This document shows positions 58,680-64,000 of a stretch of 64,000 nt of DNA, in pieces. Numbering within the stretch: the first letter of the stretch is position 1; the number at the start of each line of letters is the position of its first letter. The DNA lies in contig NZ_JANBBE010000005.1 of NCBI RefSeq assembly GCF_024648825.1, forward strand, positions 124,001 through 188,000, given 5' to 3'. Source of the stretch: Lentzea californiensis. Lineage in GTDB: Bacteria > Actinomycetota > Actinomycetes > Mycobacteriales > Pseudonocardiaceae. Made by a program: the position numbers and the translations under genes. The notes below the pieces were generated by a model. That model searched no databases and was not told the DNA's origin. It worked only from the letters and a program-made list of their open reading frames with translations.

Positions 58680-59696
58680 ATGGCTGGACTGGCTGGATTT
58701 CCGGCGACGAGGTCCGATACCCAGTTCGCCGTGCGCTTGCCTCACGCTGTTTGGATCGGCGGGCTCTTGGTGCCCGCGTTGCTCGCCACCACCGGCGTGT
58801 TCGTCTACGGCGGTGGCGTTGAACGGACGCTGCACTCCGACGTGCGTACCGCGCTGGGAAAGGCCGGCTACCACGGCGTGGTCGCGGTGGACGGCCGGTC
58901 GGTCGTGGTCAGCGAGGTCTCGCCGCGCTCGGTCGACGCGGTGCGCGCCGTGGTGTCCGACGTGAACGGCGTCGGTGTCACCGACGTGCGCACGGCCGAA
59001 CCCGAGCAGCTACTCCTGGCGGTGCGCGGCGGCGAGATCCTGGTGTCCGGTGCGGTCGCCGACGACGCGGAACGCCGTGCGCTGCTGGAGGCCGTGCGGA
59101 CCGACGGCCACCGCGTTACGGCCGCGCTCCGGCTGGGCGGCCTGCTGCCGATCCCACCGGCCGTGATCGGGCGGGTGCTCACCGCCGCGCTGTCCGCCAA
59201 GGTGTCGGACGTGACCACGACCGTCCACAACGGACAGGTCGTGGTCGCCGCCCGCGTGCCCGACGAGGCCAGGGCGACCGCGGTCCGCGACGCCGTCCGG
59301 GAGGCGGCGAACGGCCTGCAGGTCACCGACCGCATCGAGGTCGGCTCGTCCGCGGCCGCCGGCGACCTGAACGTCGAGGCCCTGCACGACTCGATCTCCC
59401 GCCTGGTCAACGGCAACGGCGCGATTCGGTTCGTGCAGGGCACCACGGCGTACGAGGGCCACGGCCCCGTGCTCATCGAGCGCGTCGGCCGCATGCTGCT
59501 GGTCGCCCCACGCGCCTCGATCACGCTGGTGGCGCACGGCACCGACCAGGCGATGGCGACCAAACGCGGCGAGATGGTCCGCGACGTCCTCGTCGGCCAA
59601 GGTGTGGCACCCGCGTTGATCGCCATCGAGACCCGTCCCGCCCCCGGCGGCGAGTACGACCCGGCCACGCGCCAGGTCGACGTCGTCGTCCGTTAG
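58680..59696 (+). CDS. ArfA/OmpATb-like BON and OmpA-type domain membrane protein
   Basis: A 338-residue protein with one N-terminal membrane helix (about 25-48), three BON-like repeats (for example LHSDVRTALGKAGYHGVVAVDG and LLLAVRGGEILVSGAVADDAERRALLEAV), and a C-terminal OmpA-like region with IRFVQGTTAYEGHGPVL and ITLVAHGTDQA. This is the layout of mycobacterial ArfA (Rv0899), linked to acid-stress ammonia release. The ATG has no clear ribosome site and lies next to a hairpin. The downstream gene resembles ArfC, supporting the assignment. Confidence 0.8.
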   Translation: MAGLAGFPATRSDTQFAVRLPHAVWIGGLLVPALLATTGVFVYGGGVERTLHSDVRTALGKAGYHGVVAVDGRSVVVSEVSPRSVDAVRAVVSDVNGVGVTDVRTAEPEQLLLAVRGGEILVSGAVADDAERRALLEAVRTDGHRVTAALRLGGLLPIPPAVIGRVLTAALSAKVSDVTTTVHNGQVVVAARVPDEARATAVRDAVREAANGLQVTDRIEVGSSAAAGDLNVEALHDSISRLVNGNGAIRFVQGTTAYEGHGPVLIERVGRMLLVAPRASITLVAHGTDQAMATKRGEMVRDVLVGQGVAPALIAIETRPAPGGEYDPATRQVDVVVR

Positions 59697-59705
59697 GAGT
59701 TCGCT

Positions 59706-60074
59706 GTGCTCTGGTTGTTCTCCCAGATGTTCCTGCTGTGCGTGGTGTCGTTCGCCGTCGGCTCGCTGGTGACGTGGCTGTCGGTCCGCGGCCGCCTGCA
59801 GCCCGAACGCCCGAAGACGCGCCTCGCCCTGCCCGCACCCCGCCCGGCGGCCGAGCAGGTGGTGATCGCCGAACAGCCCCCGGCACCGGCCGCCCCGAAG
59901 CCGCCGCGGCAGGAGTCGTTGCCGGTCAAGGGCAACTCGAAGACGATGGTCTACCACACGCCCGACTCCCCGTACTACCGGCGGATGAAGGGCGACATGG
60001 CGTTCGCCTCGGAGGACGACGCCGTGTCGGCCGGCTACCGGATGTGGACCACGAAGAGCCGCGTCAGGGCCTGA
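59706..60074 (+). CDS. ArfC/sunset-domain-like membrane-anchored protein
   Basis: A 122-residue protein: an N-terminal transmembrane helix (about 4-25), a Pro/Ala-rich linker, then a C-terminal sunset-type domain with VKGNSKTMVYHTPDSPYY and FASEDDAVSAGYR. The domain is found at the end of ArfB/ArfC-like proteins beside ArfA in mycobacteria. The GTG start lies nine bases after the ArfA-like stop. It probably works with that protein in the envelope. Confidence 0.8.
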   Translation: MLWLFSQMFLLCVVSFAVGSLVTWLSVRGRLQPERPKTRLALPAPRPAAEQVVIAEQPPAPAAPKPPRQESLPVKGNSKTMVYHTPDSPYYRRMKGDMAFASEDDAVSAGYRMWTTKSRVRA

Positions 60075-60096
60075 GCCCGGCCGGTGCCAACAGGGA

Positions 60097-60960
60097 TCAG
60101 CGCTCCAGCAGGTCGCGGATCGCCGCCGCGACGACGTCCGGTGCCTCCTCGGCCATGAAATGTCCACAGGAGACTGTGCGGTGGTCGAGGTCGGTTGCCC
60201 AGGCCTGCCACAGCGCCTTGGCGTCGAAGCCGAGCGCCGCGCCCCAGTCCTGCTGCAGCACGGTGACCGGCATCTGCAGCTGGTTGCCCGCGTTCCTGTC
60301 CACCGTGTCGTGCTCGACGTCGATCGTCGCCGACGCCCGGTAGTCCGCGACGATCGACGTGACGGCCTCGCGGCTCGCGCGCAGGTACTCGGCCCGGACG
60401 TCCTCGGGGAACGGCCCGGCGCCCCAGACGTCGAGGAAGTGGCCGAAGAACGCGTCCGGGGTCGCGCCGATCATCTGCTCGGCGAGGCCGGGCGGCTGGG
60501 CCATCAGGAACAGGTGGAAGCCGACGGCGGCGGACGTGCCGCGCATGACGTCCCACATGTCCAGCGTCGGCAGCACGTCGAGCGACGCGAGGTGCGTGAC
60601 GTGCCGTGGGTGGTCGAGTCCGGTGCGGAACGCGACGAGCGCGCCCCGGTCGTGTCCGGCGAGGGCGAACGTGTCGTGCCCGAACGCGCGGGCGACCTGC
60701 ACGACGTCGGCGGCCATCGTGCGCTTGGAGTAGGTGAGGCCGGTGTCGGCGGGCTTGTCGCTGTCGCCGTAGCCGCGCAGGTCGGGCATGATCACGGTGT
60801 GGTCGGCGGCCAGATCGGCGGCGACGTGCCGCCACATGAGGTGGGTCTGCGGGAAGCCGTGCAGCAGCACGACCGGGCTCCCCGATCCCGTGGTGGCGAC
60901 GTTGAGCTCGACGCCGTCGGAGACCTGAACGCGCTGGTGGTCGAATGCGGTGTGGTTCAC
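60097..60960 (-). CDS. Alpha/beta hydrolase, haloacetate dehalogenase/epoxide hydrolase-like
   Basis: A 287-residue alpha/beta hydrolase: HGFPQTHLMWRHVA (oxyanion HG), DLRGYGDSDKP, nucleophile elbow AGHDRGA (Asp nucleophile) and the late catalytic His in SCGHFMAEEAPD. The Asp nucleophile and RGYGDSDKP match fluoroacetate dehalogenases and epoxide hydrolases rather than esterases. The GTG start at 60960 is chosen because longer frames run into the divergent regulator. The substrate is unknown. Confidence 0.87.
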   Translation of the reverse strand: MNHTAFDHQRVQVSDGVELNVATTGSGSPVVLLHGFPQTHLMWRHVAADLAADHTVIMPDLRGYGDSDKPADTGLTYSKRTMAADVVQVARAFGHDTFALAGHDRGALVAFRTGLDHPRHVTHLASLDVLPTLDMWDVMRGTSAAVGFHLFLMAQPPGLAEQMIGATPDAFFGHFLDVWGAGPFPEDVRAEYLRASREAVTSIVADYRASATIDVEHDTVDRNAGNQLQMPVTVLQQDWGAALGFDAKALWQAWATDLDHRTVSCGHFMAEEAPDVVAAAIRDLLER

Positions 60961-61013
60961 GGGCCCACTGTGCGGGTGCCCGATCAGCAACGGATCAGCG
61001 TTAGGGTCAGCGG

Positions 61014-63836
61014 GTGGTGACGTTCGGGGTGCTCGGCCCGCTGACCGCGGGATCCGCCCGCCTCGGCGGCCCGAAGCAACGCGCTGTGCTGGCGCGCCTG
61101 CTGGTCGCCCGGCGCCGGGTCGTCCCGGTGCGCACGCTCGTCGACGACCTGTGGGAGGACCCGCCCGACGGCGCGGTCGGCACGGTGCAGACGTTCGTCG
61201 GCGCACTGCGCAAGGCGCTGGAACCCGATCGTCCACCCCGGACTCCCTCGACGCTCCTGGTGACCGAGGGCGCGGGGTACGCGTTGCTCGCCACAGACGT
61301 GGACGCGTGGCGGTTCGAGGAGGTGCTGGGCGGCGACCTGTCCGTGCTGGACGGTGCGCTCGCGTTGTGGCGCGGGCCCGCGTACGCCGAGTTCGCCGAC
61401 TTCCACTGGGCGCGGGCCGAGATCGACAGGCTGGAGGAGCTGCGGCTGGTCGCGGTCGAACGCCGGGCCGCCGCCGCCCTCGCCCTGGGCCGTTCCGCCG
61501 AGGTCGTCGCCGACCTGCGCGCTCACCTGGCCGGACACCCGTGGCGCGAGAAGGCGTGGAGCCTGCTCGCGCTGGCGCTGTACCGGGAGGGCCGGCAGGG
61601 CGACGCGCTGGGAGCGGTGCGCGAGGCGCGGCACGCGCTCGTGGAGAACCTCGGTGTCGATCCGGGCGAGGAACTCCGCGCGCTGGAGTCGGACATCCTG
61701 GCCCAGGCACCGCGCCTGCTGCTCTCACCCGAGTCGTCACTGGTGGGACGCGCCGCCGAACTGGCGCTGCTGGACTCCGCCGTCCCGGCAGCCGGTCTGG
61801 GGTTCGCGCTGGTGACGGGTGAGGCCGGTGTGGGCAAGACCGCTCTCGCCACGGCGTTCACCGAGCTGCTGGCCGGTCGGGGGTGGAGGACGGTGTGGGC
61901 GCGCTGTCAGGAGGACGCGCCCGTGGCGTGGCCCTGGCAGCAGGTGGTGGAGGCACTGGGGGAGGAACTGGTTGCCGCGGACCGGTTCCAGCTCCGCCTG
62001 TCGATCCTGTCCACTGTGGAATCGGCCGCGCCGGTGCTGGTCGTGCTGGATGACCTGCACCAGGCCGATCAGGAAACCCTCGCGGTGCTGGCCGCGTTCA
62101 CCGGCCGGGTGCTCTCCGGTCGCGTGCTGATCGTCGCGACCTCGCGCTCCGCGGTGCCGTCGGAGGCCCTGGCGCGCGCGGAACCGGTCCGCGTGCAACT
62201 CGGCGGTTTGGACGCAGAGGCCGTCGCCGCACTGGTGGGACCACGGGACGCGCGCGTGATCCACCAACGCACCGGCGGCAATCCCTTCTACGTCAAGGAA
62301 CTCGGCCGGCTGGTCGCTTCGGGAGGCGACCTCGGCTCGGTGCCGGTGGGTGTGCGGGACGTGCTGCGCCACCGCCTCGCCGGGCTGCCGCCCGAGGCGC
62401 GGACCGTGCTGCACCAGGCCTCCGTGCTGGGCAGGGCCGTCGAGGTGGACCTGCTGGCCGCGCTGGCCGGCCACGACGTGCTCGACGCGCTGGACCTGGC
62501 GATCGAGGCCGGTTTCGTCGTCGAGGTGGCACCCGGCCACGCCAGGTTCACGCACCAGCTGGTGCGCGACACCCTGTACGAGGACGTGTCGCTGACCAGG
62601 CGCGCACGCTGGCACGCCGCGGTGGCCGAGGCGTTGCCACCTGGCGACGTCCAACTGCTCGCTCACCACCACGCCCTCGCGGGTACGCGGAGTCCTGAGG
62701 CGGTGAGGGCGCTCGCCGAGGCCGCGGCGGGGAACCGAGCACCGCGTGAGGCGGTGCGGTTGTGGCGCGCGGCGCTCGCGGCGGCCGGTTCGGAACGGCT
62801 CGACCTGCTGACCGGCCTGGTCAGAGCCCTGGCGGTGAGCGGGGACCTGGAAGGGGCGCGGGAGCGGAGGTCGGCGGCGTTGCGGCTGGCCGAAGGTCCG
62901 GCCGAGGTGGCCGAGGTGATCGGGTCGTTCGACGTCCCCGGCATCTGGACCACCAACGACGACCCTGCCCACTCCGCCGAACTCGTCGCCGCCGCGGAAC
63001 GGGTCCTGCCCGCCTTCCCCGGCCCGACCACCACCCGAGCCCGCCTGCTCGCCATGATCGCGATGGAGGACCGGGGAACCGGCGCCCGCCTCGGTGAAGC
63101 ACGGGAAGCCGAGGCCACGGCGCGTGCCCTCGGCGACCCCGAACTGCTGGCGTTCGCCCTGAACGCCCGCTTCATGCACACCTTTCACCGCACCGGCCTG
63201 GCTCCGGACCGTGCCGCGATCGGCAGGGAACTCCTCGAGGTCGCGTCCGGCCGCCTGGTGACCCACGAGGTGCTGGGCCACCTGGTCCTAGTCCAGGCCT
63301 GCTGCGCGCTGGCCGACTTCGGCACCGCCGACCAGCACGCGGCCGCGGCCGACGAACTGGCACAACGCCACGACCTGCCGCTGGTCGGCCTCTTCACCGA
63401 CTGGTACGCGGCGTTGAAGCTGGCGGCAGCCGGGAAGAAGGCCGAAGCCGACAGTGCGTACCGTGCCGCGGCCGACCGCGTCAGGGGCACCGGCATGTGG
63501 GGCATGGAACGCGGACTCCTGCCGCTGGCCCTGCTCAGCCTGCACGGCTCGTCCACAGTGGACCTCACCGACGACTGGGGCCCGCACCTCGACTGGGTGC
63601 GCCCGCTGGCGTTGCCGCACGACGAGGCGGTGCAAGCCGCGCGTGCACTTCCCGACGGGCCGGCGGACCTGCTCACGGAGGTCCGTGCCTGCCTGCTGGC
63701 GATGGCGGCGACCCGGCTGCGGGACGACGAACTCGCGGAGCGCGCACATGCGTTGCTCCTGCCCGCCAAGGACGAACTCGTGGCGGGTACCGGGCTGTTC
63801 ACCTTCGGCCCGGTGAAGGATTACCTACGCGGCTAG
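61014..63836 (+). CDS. SARP/AfsR-like regulator with AAA ATPase and helical repeats
   Basis: A 940-residue regulator: an N-terminal OmpR-type winged helix (about 1-85), bacterial transcriptional activation domain (about 90-235, with FHWARAEIDRLEELRLVAVE), an AAA domain with Walker A GEAGVGKTA and Walker B VLVVLDDLHQAD, then a long TPR-like helical region. There is no LuxR helix-turn-helix at the C-terminus. SARP proteins activate antibiotic or stress gene clusters. TAGGGT is six bases before the first GTG, implying a leaderless mRNA. It is divergent from the alpha/beta hydrolase gene, a plausible target. The 3' end overlaps a converging SDR gene by 12 bases. Confidence 0.9.
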   Translation: MVTFGVLGPLTAGSARLGGPKQRAVLARLLVARRRVVPVRTLVDDLWEDPPDGAVGTVQTFVGALRKALEPDRPPRTPSTLLVTEGAGYALLATDVDAWRFEEVLGGDLSVLDGALALWRGPAYAEFADFHWARAEIDRLEELRLVAVERRAAAALALGRSAEVVADLRAHLAGHPWREKAWSLLALALYREGRQGDALGAVREARHALVENLGVDPGEELRALESDILAQAPRLLLSPESSLVGRAAELALLDSAVPAAGLGFALVTGEAGVGKTALATAFTELLAGRGWRTVWARCQEDAPVAWPWQQVVEALGEELVAADRFQLRLSILSTVESAAPVLVVLDDLHQADQETLAVLAAFTGRVLSGRVLIVATSRSAVPSEALARAEPVRVQLGGLDAEAVAALVGPRDARVIHQRTGGNPFYVKELGRLVASGGDLGSVPVGVRDVLRHRLAGLPPEARTVLHQASVLGRAVEVDLLAALAGHDVLDALDLAIEAGFVVEVAPGHARFTHQLVRDTLYEDVSLTRRARWHAAVAEALPPGDVQLLAHHHALAGTRSPEAVRALAEAAAGNRAPREAVRLWRAALAAAGSERLDLLTGLVRALAVSGDLEGARERRSAALRLAEGPAEVAEVIGSFDVPGIWTTNDDPAHSAELVAAAERVLPAFPGPTTTRARLLAMIAMEDRGTGARLGEAREAEATARALGDPELLAFALNARFMHTFHRTGLAPDRAAIGRELLEVASGRLVTHEVLGHLVLVQACCALADFGTADQHAAAADELAQRHDLPLVGLFTDWYAALKLAAAGKKAEADSAYRAAADRVRGTGMWGMERGLLPLALLSLHGSSTVDLTDDWGPHLDWVRPLALPHDEAVQAARALPDGPADLLTEVRACLLAMAATRLRDDELAERAHALLLPAKDELVAGTGLFTFGPVKDYLRG

Positions 63837-64000
63837 TGCCGGTCCCAGCAGCAGACCGCCGTCCAGCACGAACTCCGACCCGGTCGCGAACGCGGCCTCC
63901 GGCGACGCCAGGTAGAGCACCAGTGCGGTGAACTCGCCGGGCTCACCGAGGCGCGGCACGGCGAACGGCGCGGGGGAGTAGAGGTCGCCGATCGCGGGCC
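63825..64000 (-). CDS. Short-chain dehydrogenase/reductase, C-terminal fragment (continues beyond window)
   Basis: The last 57 residues of a classical SDR enzyme: FAVPRLGEPGEFTALVLYLA, then SPEAAFATGSEFVLDGGLLL, the typical C-terminal pattern of NAD(P)-dependent alcohol/keto reductases. The catalytic YxxxK lies outside the window, so substrate class cannot be judged. It ends by overlapping the SARP-like gene's 3' end. Confidence 0.85.
   Translation of the reverse strand, partial: PAIGDLYSPAPFAVPRLGEPGEFTALVLYLASPEAAFATGSEFVLDGGLLLGPALAA

Noticed and set aside
1..64000. tRNA, rRNA, CRISPR arrays, integrases, transposases or attachment-site repeats
   Set aside because: None was seen on reading both strands. 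A tRNAscan and a repeat search would be decisive, but no candidate stood out.

Overview
This is about 64 kb of very GC-rich DNA with strong G/C bias at third codon positions, many GTG starts, ATGA/GTGA gene overlaps and leaderless promoters. It fits an actinomycete chromosome. The mix of secreted glycan-active enzymes, many NarL-type two-component systems, SARP and large LuxR regulators, a DesA3/Rv3230c-like desaturase pair and Arf-like proteins points to Pseudonocardiales (Lentzea, Saccharothrix or Amycolatopsis kind). That placement is inference. I see no rRNA, tRNA, CRISPR array, phage or insertion sequence. Coding density is high: the longest gap between genes is about 180 bases.

Layout. 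1-3.4 kb: a UvrA-like ATPase (cut by the window edge) behind a TerC transporter that carries a manganese-type riboswitch. 3.4-8.4 kb: a MerR/TipA-like regulator, a CPBP protease coupled to a two-component system, and a secreted SGNH esterase. 8.4-13.4 kb (minus): a coupled operon with ECF sigma factor, 44-residue small ORF, membrane zinc-finger anti-sigma-like protein, two paralogous ABC ATPases and two membrane proteins. 13.5-17.1 kb: a PucR-type regulator divergent from a ferredoxin reductase and acyl desaturase. 17.2-24.3 kb: CocE-like hydrolase, Lgt, a methyltransferase, YceI, and a LuxR ATPase. 24.3-31.1 kb: a two-component system divergent from a MacB/FtsX-like ABC transporter followed by a penicillin-acylase-family hydrolase. 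31-34 kb: enoyl-CoA hydratase, then a molybdopterin oxidoreductase/flavin reductase/zinc-ribbon/HAD operon.

34.2-44.4 kb is a glycan-utilisation island around a LacI repressor: a GH2 enzyme with PA14 and LamG domains, a CBM32 beta-helix protein, a DUF1996-DUF305 pair and a CBM32/TIM-barrel hydrolase. Operators built on GAGCGCTC sit before every transcription unit, so this looks like one local regulon.

44.4-46.2 kb (minus) is the least familiar part: a signal-peptide-less astacin metalloprotease, a very acidic 61-residue protein, a free-standing copy of the protease's C-terminal domain, and a YbaY/YscW-like protein. 46.4-55 kb holds GrpB, a VanRS-like pair and VanZ, a three-gene system with one intact and one degenerate sensor, a lipoprotein, an EthD protein and another NarL-type pair. 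The last pair faces a four-gene envelope operon (55.2-58.5 kb) with His-rich, possibly metal-binding domains. The window ends with a 27-bp perfect palindrome, an ArfA/ArfC-like pair, an alpha/beta hydrolase, a SARP/AAA regulator and a partial SDR gene.

Themes: there are five two-component loci, mostly translationally coupled. Eight convergent gene pairs overlap at their 3' ends. At least eight genes have a -10-like hexamer 6-8 bases before the start codon, which predicts leaderless mRNAs.
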